Source: Conus ventricosus (Eukaryota; Mollusca; Gastropoda; Neogastropoda; Conidae). Taken from it: 64,000 nucleotides of DNA. Below the pieces are notes generated by a model. It saw only the letters and a list, made by a program, of their open reading frames with translations. It did not search any database and had not been told where the DNA came from. Positions 51,317 to 61,184 of this stretch are shown piece by piece. The stretch covers positions 695,810-759,809 of the forward strand of contig CM031621.1 in NCBI GenBank assembly GCA_018398815.1, read 5' to 3'. Position 1 is the first letter of the stretch. Each line of letters starts with the position of its first letter. A program made the translations under genes and the position numbers.

Positions 51317-54300
51317 CACACACACACACACACACTCACACACAGAGGGAAGGAAACAGGTTCCATTGAACAGTGACAATAAAATGTCCAATAAAAAGCA
51401 GTTCAAAGTTACCCCAGTCCCTCTCTTTCCTCCATCTCAGTCATACTCTACCCCTCTCTCTTTCCTCCATCTCAGTCATACTCTATCCCTCTCTTTCCTC
51501 CATCTCATTCATACTCTATCCCTCTCTCTTTCCTCCATCTCATTTATTCTCTATCCCTCTCTCTTTCCTCCATCTCAGTCACACTCTATCCCTCTCTTTC
51601 CCCCATCTCATTCATACTCTATCCCTCTCTTTCATCCATCTCATTCACTCTATCCCTCTCTCTTTCCTCCATCTCAGTCATACTCTATCCCTCTCTTTCT
51701 TCCATCTCATTCATACTCTATCCCTCTCTCTTTCCTCCATCTCATTCATACTCTATCCCTCTCTCTTTCCTCCATCTCATTCATACTCGATCCCTCTCTC
51801 TTTCCTCCATCTCAGTCATACTCTATCCCTCTCTCTTTCCTCCATCTCATTCATACTCTATCCCTCTCTCTTTCCTCCATCTCATTCATACTCTATCCCT
51901 CTCTCTTTCCTCCATCTCATTCATATTCTATCCCTCTCTTTCCTCCATCTCATTCATACTCTATCCCTCTCTCTTTCCTCCATCTCATTCATACTCTATC
52001 CCTCTCTCTTTCCTCCATCTCATTCATACTCTATCCCTCTCTCTTCCTCCATCTCATTCATACTCTATCCCTCTCTCTTTCCTCCATCTCATTCATATTC
52101 TATCCCTCTCTTTCCTCCATCTCAGTCATACTCTATCCCTCTCTCTTTCCTCCACCTCATTCATACTCTATCCCTCTCTTTCCTCCATCTCATTCATACT
52201 CTATCCCTCTCTCTTTCTCCATCTCATTCATACTCCATCCCTCTCTCTTTCCTCCATCTCATTCATACTCTATCCCTCTCTCTTTCCTCCATCTCATTCA
52301 GCTCTATCCTTCTCTTTCCTCCATCTCATTCATACTCTATCCCTCTCTCTTTCCTCCATCTCATTCACACTCTATCCCTCTCTTTCCTCCATCTCATTCA
52401 TACTCTATCCCTCTCTTTCCTCCATCTCATTCACACTCTATCCCTCTCTCTTTCCTCCATCTCATTCATACTCTATCCCTCTCTTTCCTCCATCTCATTC
52501 ATACTCTATCCCTCTCTCTTTCCTCCATCTCATTCATACTCTATCCCTCTCTCTTTCCTCCATCTCATTCATACTCTATCCCTCTCTTTCCTCCATCTCA
52601 TTCACACTCTATCCCTCTCTTTCCTCCATCTCATTCACACTCTATCCCTCTCTCCTCCATCTCAGTCATACTCTATCTCTCTCTTTCCTCCATCTCATTC
52701 ATACTCTATCCCTCTCTCTTTCCTCCATCTCATTCATACTCTATCCCTCTCTTTCCTCCATCTCATTCATACTCTATCCCTCTCTTTTTCCTCCATCTCA
52801 TTCATACTCTATCCCTCTCTCTTTCCTCCATCTCATTCATACTCTATCCCTCTCTCTTTCCTCCATCTCATTCATACTCTATCCCTCTCTCTTTCCTCCA
52901 TCTCATTCACACTCTATCCCTCTCTCTTTCCTCCATCTCATTCATACTCTATCCCTCTCTTTCCTCCGTCTCATTCATACTCTATCCCTCTCTCTTTCCT
53001 CCATCTCATTCATATTCTATCCCTCTCTCTTTCCTCCATCTCATTCATACTCTATCCCTCTCTCTTTCCTCCATCTCATTCATACTCTATCCCTCTCTCT
53101 CTTTCCTCCATCTCATTCATACTCTATCCTCTTCCATCCATTTTCATGACAGGTGAATACATCACTGAAATAAACTGGAAACATGTGTATGTGGATTTCA
53201 TAATACAAAACATTATTTTTTATGCGTATATAGTTTGTAATAATAGACTATTTAAACAATCACATTTATCACCCTCTTCCTCCTCAAAAAACAAAACAAA
53301 AAAACCTGTATTGTGACTAAACAAGTCTTTGATGTAGCAACATCAATCACAATTTCTTTTGGGGGGCAAACCTTGTTCTTGGGCACCAGGTCGGACACAG
53401 CGTAGTGGACCTCCCCAGCATAATGCTGGACAACAAAGGAAGGGAGGTCAGTGGCAGAGAGCGGTGCTGAGCGCAGGCAGTTCTGGGACTTGGAGCCCAG
53501 CTGCAGAAGTTTGTCCCTCAGAGCCTCCACATCGGACTTTCTGTTCAGGTACACCTCCTGCACAAACCACATCTCACTCCACATCGGACTTTCTGTTCAG
53601 GTACACCTCCTGCACAAACCACATCTCACTCCACATCGGACTTTCTGTTCAGGTACACCTCCTGCACAAACCACATCTAACTCCACATCACACTTTCTGT
53701 TCAGGTACACCTCCTGCACAAACCACATCTAACTCCACATCAGACTTTCTGTTCAGGTACACCTCCTGCACAAACCACATCTCACTCCACATCAGACTTT
53801 CTGTTCAGGTACACCTGCACAAACCACACCAAACTCCACATCACATGTTCTGTTATGGTACATCTGCACAAACCACACCAAACTCCACATCACACTTTCT
53901 GTTCAGGTACACCTGCACAAACCACACCAAACTCCACATCACACTTTCTGTTCAGGTACACCTCCTGCACAAACCACACCAAACTCCACATCACACTTTC
54001 TGTTCAGGTACACCTCCTGCACAAACCACACCAAACTCCACATCACACTTTCTGTTCAGATACACCTCCTGCACAAACCACACCAAACTCCACATCACAC
54101 TTTCTGTTCAGGTACACCTGCACAAACCACACCAAACTCCACATCACACTTTCTGTTCAGGTACATCTGCACAAACCACATCTAACTCCACATCACACTT
54201 TCTGTTCAGGTACACCTCCTGCACAAACCACATCTAACTCCACATCACACTTTCTGTTCAGGTACACCTGCACAAACCCCATCTCACTCCACATCACATG

Positions 54301-57121
54301 TTCTGTTCAGGTACACCTGCACAAACCACACCAAACTCCACATCAGACTTTCTGTTCAGGTACATCTGCACAAACCACATCTAACTCCACATCACATGTT
54401 CTGTTATGGTACACCTGCACAAACCACACCACACTCCACATCACACTTTCTGTTCAGGTACACCTCCTGCACAAACCACACCAAACTCCACATCACACTT
54501 TCTGTTCAGGTATACCTCATGGTCCAACCACACCAAATGAAACTTTACATTATTCACACATCTAAAATTCTTGCAGAACTTTACAACTTCACATGCCTCA
54601 TCTTTTTATACATCACTGAATAGTAAACACAACTAACTCTCCATAAACATGGCATAAATTTTCGGTTTATTTCTAAAACTGTGTTAAAGCGACAAAAGAA
54701 ATGCCCACAAATGTCAGCATGAAGAACAGCTTTTTTATCTTAAAAACTGTATAGTTTTCTTTCACACAACTGCACTGCTAATGGACTTCATTTCACTCAC
54801 ACTTCTCTTTTTTTTTCCCCCAAACCTTACATCTTTTACTTACCTCCTCTTTTCACATCAAACTTCACATCTTTCATGTCATTTCATTGTCTGACAAATC
54901 AGAGATAAAAAGGAACATGCATTTTACATTACATGCAGTTGCTGACTCTCATGTGACAACATTTGGACTTTCTTCTGCAATAAAGTCGTCAGTCCTATTC
55001 AAAATTTGACCCCCAAACCCCATATTTTCAACAAAAATTTGAAATTCTACATTTTTCACTATTTATTTCAGGAATAGTTTCTAAAACAGGAAAATTGAGG
55101 AGGGTTAGCAGCTATGGAAAATTGAAAGCGAGTTTATCAGGAGGACAAGACATGGAGGGCCACAGAGTTTGGCACTGACTACAGCTATGGAAAATTGAAA
55201 GTGAGTTCATCAGGAGGACAAGACATGGAGGGCCACAGAGTTTGGCACTGACTACAGCTATGGAAAATTGAAAGTGAGTTCACCAGGAGGACAAGGCATG
55301 GAGGGCCACAGAGTTTGGCACTGACTACAGCTATGGAAAATTGAAAGTGAGTTCATCAGGAGGACAAGACATGGAGGGCCACAGAGTTTGGCACTGACTA
55401 CAGCTATGGAAAATTGAAAGTGAGTTCATCAGGAGGACAAGACATGGAGGGCCACAGAGTTTGGCACTGACTACAGCTATGGAAAATTGAAAGTGAGTTC
55501 ATCAGGAGGACAAGGCATGGAGGGCCACAGAGTTTGGCACTGACTACAGCTATGGAAAACTGAAAGTGACTTCACCAGGAGGGCCACAGAGTTTGGCACT
55601 GACTACATTTCATTCAGCCAGACTTGCCCTCCAATCATCAGTTCAATGATCCAGCCAGCAAGACCCTTCATCCTTTACACTGTCATGATGATTACACCAG
55701 CAAAACCATCCCACCTCATTGAGCAGACTGAAGATGCTGAGTCTGCCGTCCAGCAGGTTGACACAGGGCCGGTTGTCGTTGTAGTCGAGGGGCACCCACT
55801 GCAGGCACTCCTCCGCGTACTCCATCTGCATCCACACTACACTATGCATTGCAGGCAGCACAAGGGCAAGACAAGAACAACAATGAACAAGAAGAAATGA
55901 CAGGGAAATCTAACAGCTGCCACGTCATGTTCAAATGACAAAAGTAACTTGCAGGGACAACAAAGCTCACTGTGTTGTTTCCATTCTTTGTCAGATTTAA
56001 TGTGCTATGACTGGTGACAGTGCATGCATGAATCTCACAGGAATGCAAGACAAAAGGTTGATTCAGGACATGGAATAAAGGAGAAAGTGACAAAACCACA
56101 CCTGTTTACCCTACAACTGCCATCTGCGCACTTTTCAACTAAAATGAGTGCATTTTCTTTAAACTCTGCATACACATCTTCCAAAGCTTATGTAAAGGGG
56201 AGGGGGGGGGTGATCCTCCAAATGTTTGTATAAATGGGAGGGGGGATAGGTTTAAACTGTTTTCACCCAGTAAGCTTTCTCCTGGCACTACTGACACAGC
56301 AGAGGCCAGGTAGAGCCGTACCTGATCTTTGAGGAGCGAGAGTAGAACGACTTTCTCCCTGTTCAATCAACCTTCAAAGCTGATTCTTCAGCACACTCTG
56401 GCATCAATTCATGCTCTCTTACAAGTTTTCCTTTTTGTGTGTGTATATTTCATGGACTGTAGTCCCCCTACTGTTCCAATGTATCAGTATGTTGTCGATG
56501 ACTTTGGCACAGCCAGACATGAGTTTACATGCAAGAATCAGCGAGAGCTGTGGTTCTTCAGTCAAAGCACACCAAGACAATATGATGGTTGCACATCTCA
56601 AGTACAAGAACGTCTTCTCTAGACTTTTTTTTTTCTTTCCCATGTTCTCTTTTTTTCAGTTCGTCATATTTATCATATTTTTTACCAAACGTGTACAAAA
56701 TAAGGCAAAATCGTATGGGTAAACAAATCTGCTAAACATGATGGACCTTTGGTCTGGTTACCTACTGTCATCAAAATTCACAAAGCAATTATTGAAGTGA
56801 GAGCAGCAATCCTGCCACAAACTACAGTCAGATTGTCTAAGTACCAGGCCCACACACAACAGGGCAGAAAAGATTACAGTGTGATAAAGGTTATGAAGCT
56901 AGTCATGATCACGTTCAAAACAGGCATTGGTTATGCATGGTGGAAAATGAACCCTTGTGGAATGAAAGTCACAAAGAAAAGGTCCAGGTCAACACAGGGT
57001 GCCATTCCATGTCTGTCTGGTGTCCCGTTATAGACGCCTTACTTTGAAGCGTCCTTCATTTCTATGCCAGTCTTGTCATTGTGGATTAAGAAGCTGTCAT
57101 ACACGAGTCTTTTGGTTCATA

Positions 57122-57180
<59 letters not shown>

Positions 57181-57278
57181 CACACTCACACACGCACACA
57201 CACACATGCACACACACTCTCTCTCACACACACCACACATACACACACGCATACTCACACACACACACACGCACGCAT

Positions 57279-57340
<62 letters not shown>

Positions 57341-60300
57341 AGACCATTTCACACTCACTGACCTGTAGATTTTTCAGAAAGTGAGTGACGTAGTGCTGCT
57401 GCAGACGTTCATTAGCATAATTAATGCACAGCTGTTCCAGACTGTTGGAGGGGAAGATCTCAAAGCCGTAGATGTCCAGCAGACCTGGCACACAGCGTCA
57501 TCACCTTACAGCCATCTGACACTGCCAGTGAAACAGTCATCAACAGACAACCTAATATGCAAGCTATCATGAGTTACTGGGCTTTCTGTTCCTCTTCAAA
57601 GAATGTTCAACCCCTGGATGACAAGTTCTGTGTGTTCACCAGCTAACAGCTATAACTTTGAAATCAGCATCCTCCTCCTAGTTCTGACTCTGAGTACAAC
57701 GGTTATGAGGAATCATAAGTTGAAGCGCCTATATGACTACACTTACTGCATGATCATGTATGCCTTTAAAAGCTGACAGAACTCCCTTTAGTCTACTCTG
57801 AATGTTTCTGGCATCACCCTCTGATATGTGTTTAAGTGTGTTGTTTTCCCCGTTATAGATGATTTTTGTACTTTACTGATAAAAGTCACACTAATCATTT
57901 CCTTTTCCACAATACATTTTGTTTGATTCTCATTGCAACCATAGTAAATATGTCACCATGGAATGCATACTACAGAAAATATGTCACCATGGAACACATG
58001 CTACAGAAATATGTCACCATGGAATGCATACTACAGGAAATATGTCACCATGGAACGCATACTACAGGAAATATGTCACCATGGAACACATACTACAGGA
58101 AATGTCACCATGGAACGCATACTACAGGAAATATGTCACCATGGAACACATACTACAGGAAATGTCACCATGGAACGCATACTACAGGAAATATGTCACC
58201 ATGGAACACATACTACAGGAAATATGTCACCATGGAACGCATACTACAGGAAATATGTCACCATGGAATGCATACTACAGGAAATATGTCACCATGGAAC
58301 ACATGCTACAGAAATATGTCACCATGGAATGCATACTACAGGAAATATGTCACCATGGAACACATGCTACAGAAATATGTCACCATGGAACGCATACTAC
58401 AGGAAATATGTCACCATGGAATGCATACTACAGGAAATATGTCACCATGGAACGCATACTACAGGAAATATGTCACCATGGAACGCATACTACAGGAAAT
58501 ATGTCACCATGGAACGCATACTACAGGAAATATGTCACCATGGAATGCATACTTCCAACATCTAACTCTTCCCAAAGTCCATAATGACAACAACAAAAAA
58601 CATGAAAGTTTTAAGGCTGGTTAAACTAGCAATCATTTGCTGTATCAGCAATGTAAGAGAGTAATGATTACTTTGGTACAGACAGGGGCAGTCAGAATGA
58701 GGTCAAGGTGACACCATTACCTGGTACAGGAGCTGGGCATGAAGGGCCACAACATTCACACCTTTTTGTTGACAATGGTCTAGGAGCACTACTGCTGTTT
58801 CCTTACCTGTTGTGCACTGTTAAACATTTCTAACTGATCCTAGCAGACTTGATCCAACATTGTTTTGTTGAAAATATGGCCTGTGTTGTGTTCCTTGAGT
58901 GCTATCCTATGGCCTGTGTTGTGTTCCTTGAGTGCTATCCTATGGCCATATGTCATGTTCCTTGAGTGCTATCCTATGGCCATGTCAAGTTCCTTGAGTG
59001 CTATCCTATGGCCATATGTCATGTTCCTTGAGTGCTATCCTTTGGCCATATGTCATGTTCCTTGAGTGCTATCCTATGGCCATATGTCATGTTCCTTGAG
59101 TGCTATCCTATGGCCCTATGTCATGTTCCTTGAGTGCTATCCTATGGCCTGTGTTGTGTTCCTGAGTGCTATCCTATGGCTAGTCATGTTCCTTGAGTGT
59201 TATCCTTTGGCCATGTCATGTTCCTTGAGTGCTATCCTTTGGCCATATGTCATGTTCCTTGAGTGCTATCCTATGGCCATATGCCATGTTCCTTGAGTGC
59301 TATCCTATGGCCATGTCATGTTCCTTGGGTGCTATCCTATGGCCATATGTCATGGTCCTTGAGTGCTATCCTATGGCCATGTCATGTTCCTTGGGTGTTA
59401 TCCTATGGCCATATGTCATGTTCCTTGAGTGCTATCCTATGGCCATATGTCATGTTCCTTGAGTGCTATCCTTTGGCCATATGTCATGTTCCTTGAGTGC
59501 TATCCTATGGCCATGTCATGTTCCTTGAGTGCTATCCTTTGGCCATATGTCATGTCCCTTGAGCGCTATTCAGGTCTATTTCACCTTGTTATGTCACTAT
59601 GCTTACTCACCAATGACACTGTCAAAGACTTCTGCCTTGATTCGACTGTTGATGAATCCTACCAGCCACTCAAACAGCCTGAAAAACATCAAAAAGGCTC
59701 AAAGAATAAAGACACGCATGAAAATGCCCACATCAACCTTTTCTATTTACAAAAAAAAACTTCTGCCAATAATGTTCTCTAACCACTGAAAACATTTCCA
59801 ACATTTAGCTTTCAAACTTTTCCTTATCACTGAAGACTGCAAACAAGTGTGTGTTTTTTAAAATAAAGACAATGTTTTGTCTCCATTAAATTACTGACAA
59901 TGTTTCTCTTTTCCTCAGGAAACACATCGTGTCTTGACATCATGGAAGTAAGCATTCCAGAACATCCCACTGTTCATCACCTGTCAGCTCTGCCATTTCA
60001 ACTCCACTTTTCACGACGTGCTATGTCTGCCTTCCCAATCCAACCTAATGAGAACAGCTGCTTCAGTAAATGATAAGCCTGCTCTAAAAAACGCTGGCTA
60101 CAAGCCAGTCTGGTCACAGCAGCCCTTGCAATGTCTGCACCCACAATGGGCATTTCTGATGACTTTTGCCGTGAAGTTGAATTCATCGATGGTTAGGAGA
60201 CATGTTCATTGTGTTCATCTGAACTGGCTGAAAAGGAAAGGGGTTTATTGGTGGTCAGCCTGCAATGGGGGCGTGGTGCAAGATTTCCTTCCCTAGATGG

Positions 60301-60976
60301 CCGCGTGGACAGATCGGTTTTTATCTCAGCACTGACAACATAATCGTGGACTTGCTTGTTTTGGGTTGTCTGGGAGCCGTTCTCACAGCAGAGGGGTTGA
60401 ACAGCAATTCAGCTTTTCCTCTAGCATGTTGGAATGTCAAAGGGTAATAATTCTCTAACAGTCATGTTAGAGAATTATGTTAATCAAAGTGATGTCAAGA
60501 CACGATGTGTTTCCTGAGGAAAATCAACATGTTAATCAAAGTAGAGCGTGCACATGGGTTTCAGCATTTAATTGAACAAATAACTGACCCTGTTAGATTC
60601 GTGAATGGTGTTCCATATGAGAGATGTCATAAAAAATTACCATGCTTGATGTCATCTGATCCATCACAAGAATGTCACAGTTCCTGCCTGATAAGCCAAT
60701 TCATTATCAGTAATGATACATTTAAAGAAAATATAACAAAAGTCTCCTATCAGACCGAAATGCATGATTTCACAGACTCCTGTGGCACTACCTGGAATAC
60801 AGCAACGTAGCTAGGATGTCTCGGCGACTGCAAGCTTCAGCGATGGTGATGGGTTTGACAAAGAGGCTCCGTCGCTGGCGACCCCCGGCCTGCAGGACAC
60901 GGTGAAGCAACGTCTGCCTGAGGTGGTCTGGGTTCAAACCCAGCAGCTGAGCACTTTTCTCCAGGGCCTGATCTGA

Positions 60977-60978
<2 letters not shown>
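37444..60978 (-). CDS. MYO19: Unconventional myosin-XIX (MYO19) homologue, partial gene, 12 exons visible
   Basis: MYO19 is an actin motor bound to the mitochondrial outer membrane. Twelve exons with GT-AG borders and matching phases give about 830 codons. They align in order with vertebrate MYO19: [10 protein letters not shown] and [20 protein letters not shown]; the switch II/relay region [11 protein letters not shown] and [49 protein letters not shown]; the actin-binding [29 protein letters not shown]; the converter [15 protein letters not shown] repeats; and the tail signature [15 protein letters not shown]. The P-loop and switch I exons lie past the right edge. Odd points are a one-base break in exon 11, an in-frame duplication in exon 12, an IQ neck longer than the three IQ motifs usual in vertebrate MYO19, and minisatellites at exon borders. 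Exon numbers here count only those visible. Confidence 0.9.
37456..37605. repeat. 75-bp in-frame tandem duplication within MYO19 exon 12
   Basis: Two copies with a period of 75 bp appear identical. The period is divisible by 3, so the frame is kept and 25 residues are added. Confidence 0.93.
37888..37940. repeat. (CA)n microsatellite in the last intron
   Basis: CA dinucleotide run (GT on the gene strand), beginning about 35 nt downstream of the exon 11 donor. Confidence 0.95.
37976..38444 (-). CDS. MYO19: MYO19 exon 11: tail, with a one-base frame break
   Basis: 469 nt, acceptor GTTTCCAG|GAACAC, donor GTTAAG|GTGAAT. The first part reads [20 protein letters not shown] and on to LPKTLQNAP, then hits a stop. 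The second part, one frame over, reads [19 protein letters not shown] and [19 protein letters not shown]. The switch coincides with a C6 run on the minus strand (38214-38219). One more C would make a single open exon whose end phase matches exon 12. The acceptor region is the unit of the 44-bp array that follows upstream. Confidence 0.82.
38447..38800. repeat. 44-bp minisatellite made from the exon 11 acceptor region, 8 copies
   Basis: On the gene strand each unit ends ...GGTTTGTTTCCAG or ...GGTCTGTTTCCAG, the same pyrimidine-rich acceptor that precedes exon 11. The period of 44 bp is regular, with one or two variable sites. Confidence 0.93.
39085..39559 (-). CDS. MYO19: MYO19 exon 10: IQ-motif neck
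   Basis: 475 nt, acceptor TGAGCAG|TTGGAA, donor GCAGAG|GTCAGT. After [12 protein letters not shown] come six IQ-like repeats with Trp at exon codons 23, 45, 68, 91, 114 and 137, a period of 22-23 residues. Examples are [42 protein letters not shown] and [15 protein letters not shown] seventh, partial unit (AAVTLQRG) runs into the splice site. IQ repeats bind calmodulin or light chains and set lever length. A long frame on the opposite strand across this exon is a shadow. Confidence 0.92.
40010..40160. repeat. Three copies of a C-rich unit with poly-C
   Basis: CCTTCCCATTTCAATAGTTT followed by ACCCTCATAGTCATTGTC repeats three times, separated by C runs of up to about 37 bases. The C-run lengths are unlikely to be exact. 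Confidence 0.9.
40380..42785. repeat. 82/101-bp minisatellite in intron 9
   Basis: The basic 82-bp unit starts GATAGAAAATGCCTGGAATG and ends GCGCCGTCAGTCA. A longer form adds about 19 bp (GCTCAGCCGTTCAGTCACA). Long and short forms alternate in the first part, a run of pure 82-bp units follows (41145-41500), then mostly long units. About 27 copies. Confidence 0.94.
42957..43081 (-). CDS. MYO19: MYO19 exon 9: converter end
   Basis: 125 nt, acceptor CGTATCCAG|GTTTGA, donor GCAGCAG|GTGGGG. It encodes [20 protein letters not shown] and then [13 protein letters not shown], equivalent to the G.TKVF(L/M)R.. motif that ends the motor. Confidence 0.88.
43826..45790. repeat. 22-bp minisatellite in intron 8, about 88 copies
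   Basis: The unit is TAGGCTATGAGATGTTCACC plus TG. Variation is confined mostly to two positions: CTGT/CTTT/CTCT/CGCT and GCTAT/GCCAT/GCTAA. The order of variants itself repeats, for example the series around 44780-45000 recurs around 45090-45300. Confidence 0.96.
46121..46341 (-). CDS. MYO19: MYO19 exon 8: start of converter with acidic insert
   Basis: 221 nt, acceptor CTGTCCAG|AATGCG, donor AGAACTG|GTGAGC. It encodes [19 protein letters not shown], then a low-complexity acidic [13 protein letters not shown] insert followed by a basic RKKLRRR stretch. In MYO19 this region after F..RY..L is variable in length. Confidence 0.88.
46615..46688. repeat. Three copies of a 25-bp unit in intron 7
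   Basis: GATGACCTCTAGAGAAAACT followed by GTTTG repeats three times. Confidence 0.92.
47211..47665. repeat. 65-bp array made from the end of MYO19 exon 7 and its donor, 7 copies
   Basis: Copies start at 47211, 47276, 47341, 47406, 47471, 47536 and 47601 (plus coordinates of CAGACATACC). Each has 47 bp of exon end and 18 bp of intron start, with the donor CAGCAAG|GTATGT intact. Only a single C/T or A/G change separates the copies. Confidence 0.95.
47610..47788 (-). CDS. MYO19: MYO19 exon 7: actin-binding helix-loop-helix and SH1 region
   Basis: 179 nt, acceptor GTCCTCAG|AGCTCG, donor CAGCAAG|GTATGT. It encodes [20 protein letters not shown], then LRPN, and ends [19 protein letters not shown]. 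The last 47 nt plus the first 18 nt of intron form the unit of a seven-copy array, so the donor given here is only the first of seven identical donors. Confidence 0.9.
47945..48070. repeat. Two copies of a 63-bp unit in intron 6
   Basis: CCTTCAGAGTTTATCATGTA followed by GTATACAGCATTTTTCTTC is repeated once with a few differences. Confidence 0.88.
48249..48383 (-). CDS. MYO19: MYO19 exon 6: motor domain around loop 2
   Basis: 135 nt in phase 0 at both ends, acceptor GCTGACAG|GACGAC, donor TTCAAG|GTCAGT. It encodes [20 protein letters not shown], then a charged [13 protein letters not shown] stretch (loop 2 position) and VLTKFK. The basic RKKK cluster is where loop 2 contacts actin in myosins. 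Confidence 0.9.
48536..50045. repeat. 30-bp minisatellite in intron 5
   Basis: The unit contains AGTCTGTCAGTCATCACTGC then TTTTCTGTTT, with a longer form that adds GCCGCATGAGTGCAGTC. The long form takes over in the right half. The 30-bp period keeps frames open on both strands (for example [10 protein letters not shown] on minus), but these are not genes. Confidence 0.95.
50889..51030. repeat. Two copies of a roughly 72-bp unit in intron 5
   Basis: CTGCACGCACTCACTACAAA, then GCAGCCCTTTCATTGAAAGT and GGTTCAGCACA, occurs twice. Confidence 0.88.
51190..51345. repeat. (CA)n microsatellite in intron 5
   Basis: Nearly pure CA with small CTCTCAAGCATG interruptions. Confidence 0.96.
51417..53135. 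repeat. 33/35-bp pyrimidine-rich minisatellite in intron 5, about 50 copies
   Basis: The unit is CTCTCTTTCCTCCATCTCAT followed by TCATACTCTATCC. It is CT-rich on the plus strand and therefore GA-rich in the myosin transcript. Frames of over 640 codons exist on plus only because the repeat lacks stops; the peptide is a monotonous S/L/P/I/F/H repeat and is not a gene. Confidence 0.95.
53372..53557 (-). CDS. MYO19: MYO19 exon 5: lower motor domain
   Basis: 186 nt in phase 0 at both ends, acceptor TTTGTGCAG|GAGGTG, donor AACAAG|GTTTGC. It encodes [20 protein letters not shown], then [20 protein letters not shown]. Its first 30 or so bases together with the acceptor are repeated about 20 times in the upstream intron (53558-54530). 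Confidence 0.92.
53529..54530. repeat. 52/49-bp array made from the start of MYO19 exon 5 and its acceptor, about 20 copies
   Basis: On the gene strand each unit reads GTGGTTTGTGCAG|GAGGTG, then TACCTGAACAGAAAGT and GATGTGGAG, that is, the intron 4 acceptor plus about 30 nt of exon 5. A 49-bp form lacks the GAG triplet right after the acceptor and so reads TGCAGGTGTACC. Confidence 0.94.
55108..55605. repeat. 73-bp minisatellite in intron 4, about 7 copies
   Basis: The unit contains AGCTATGGAAAATTGAAAGT, then TCATCAGGAGGACAAG and GGGCCACAGAGTTTGGCACT. The last copy is shortened. Confidence 0.93.
55715..55825 (-). CDS. MYO19: MYO19 exon 4: motor domain segment
   Basis: 111 nt in phase 0 at both ends, acceptor GGATGCAG|ATGGAG, donor CAATGAG|GTGGGA. 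It encodes [20 protein letters not shown] and then LSIFSLLNE, matching the MYO19 stretch W..I(N/D)Y.DN.PC...(S/N)LINE. Confidence 0.92.
57123..57342. repeat. (CA)n microsatellite in intron 3, next to the exon 3 donor
   Basis: The long CA tract (GT in the transcript) starts about 20 nt downstream of the exon 3 donor at 57362. Confidence 0.97.
57363..57484 (-). CDS. MYO19: MYO19 exon 3: switch II and relay helix
   Basis: 122 nt, acceptor GTGCCAG|GTCTGC, donor CTACAG|GTCAGT. It encodes [20 protein letters not shown], then [16 protein letters not shown], including the switch II DIYGFE and the relay region. A long (GT)n tract starts about 20 nt inside the downstream intron. Confidence 0.93.
57945..58555. 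repeat. 31-bp minisatellite in intron 2, about 20 copies
   Basis: The unit is CATGGAACGCATACTACAGG followed by AAATATGTCAC, with variants AATGC/AACAC and a form lacking TAT. Confidence 0.95.
58872..59575. repeat. 34-bp minisatellite in intron 2, about 21 copies
   Basis: The unit is CTATGGCCATATGTCATGTT followed by CCTTGAGTGCTATC, with shorter forms lacking ATAT. It ends about 36 bp from the exon 2 donor. Confidence 0.95.
59611..59678 (-). CDS. MYO19: MYO19 exon 2: motor domain segment
   Basis: 68 nt, acceptor TTTTTCAG|GCTGTT, donor GTCATTG|GTGAGT. It encodes [19 protein letters not shown] and then DSVI, the conserved helix before switch II. The phases match both neighbours. A 34-bp minisatellite ends about 36 bp past the donor. 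Confidence 0.9.
59909..60523. mobile_element. Possible short inverted-repeat element in intron 1
   Basis: A 34-bp sequence at 59909-59942 (TTTTCCTCAGGAAACACATC...) is repeated perfectly in reverse complement at 60490-60523. Together they span about 615 bp without coding capacity, as in a MITE. A 14-bp direct repeat (ATGTTAATCAAAGT) at 60477-60490 and 60529-60542 brackets only the right inverted copy, which points instead to a templated fold-back insertion. Both readings are open. Confidence 0.4.
60447..60478. repeat. Perfect hairpin, 14-bp arms
   Basis: ATAATTCTCTAACA, loop GTCA, TGTTAGAGAATTAT. It lies next to the right inverted copy described for 59909-60523. Confidence 0.9.
60792..60978 (-). 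CDS. MYO19: MYO19 exon 1 (in window): motor domain segment
   Basis: 187 nt, acceptor GTGTGCAG|TATCAG, donor TTCCAG|GTAGTG. It encodes [20 protein letters not shown], then [20 protein letters not shown], the upper-50K region before the switch II exon. The acceptor sits directly on a (GT)n tract with no normal polypyrimidine tract. It enters one base into a codon and leaves two bases into a codon. Confidence 0.88.
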
Positions 60979-60980
<2 letters not shown>

Positions 60981-61008
<28 letters not shown>

Positions 61009-61045
61009 CACACACACACACACGCACACACACACACACACACAC
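60981..61045. repeat. (CA)n microsatellite at the exon 1 acceptor
   Basis: In the transcript this is a UG-rich tract running directly into the CAG of the acceptor, replacing the usual polypyrimidine tract. Confidence 0.95.
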
Positions 61046-61184
61046 ACCACTGAAAAGTTCAGGCCTGAAATGAGGCACAGATGTCTTTGCTGCAGTTGAT
61101 TTCACACAGCATATTTCCTAAATATTAAGAAAATAATTTGAAATTTCTGTGTTAATTGCATCTTCTATACAGGATCTTGAGAAA

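Noticed and set aside
51183..53316. Plus-strand frames of 657 and 647 codons
   Set aside because: They lie entirely on a CA tract and a 33/35-bp minisatellite without stop codons. Several frames are open at once and the peptide is a monotonous repeat.
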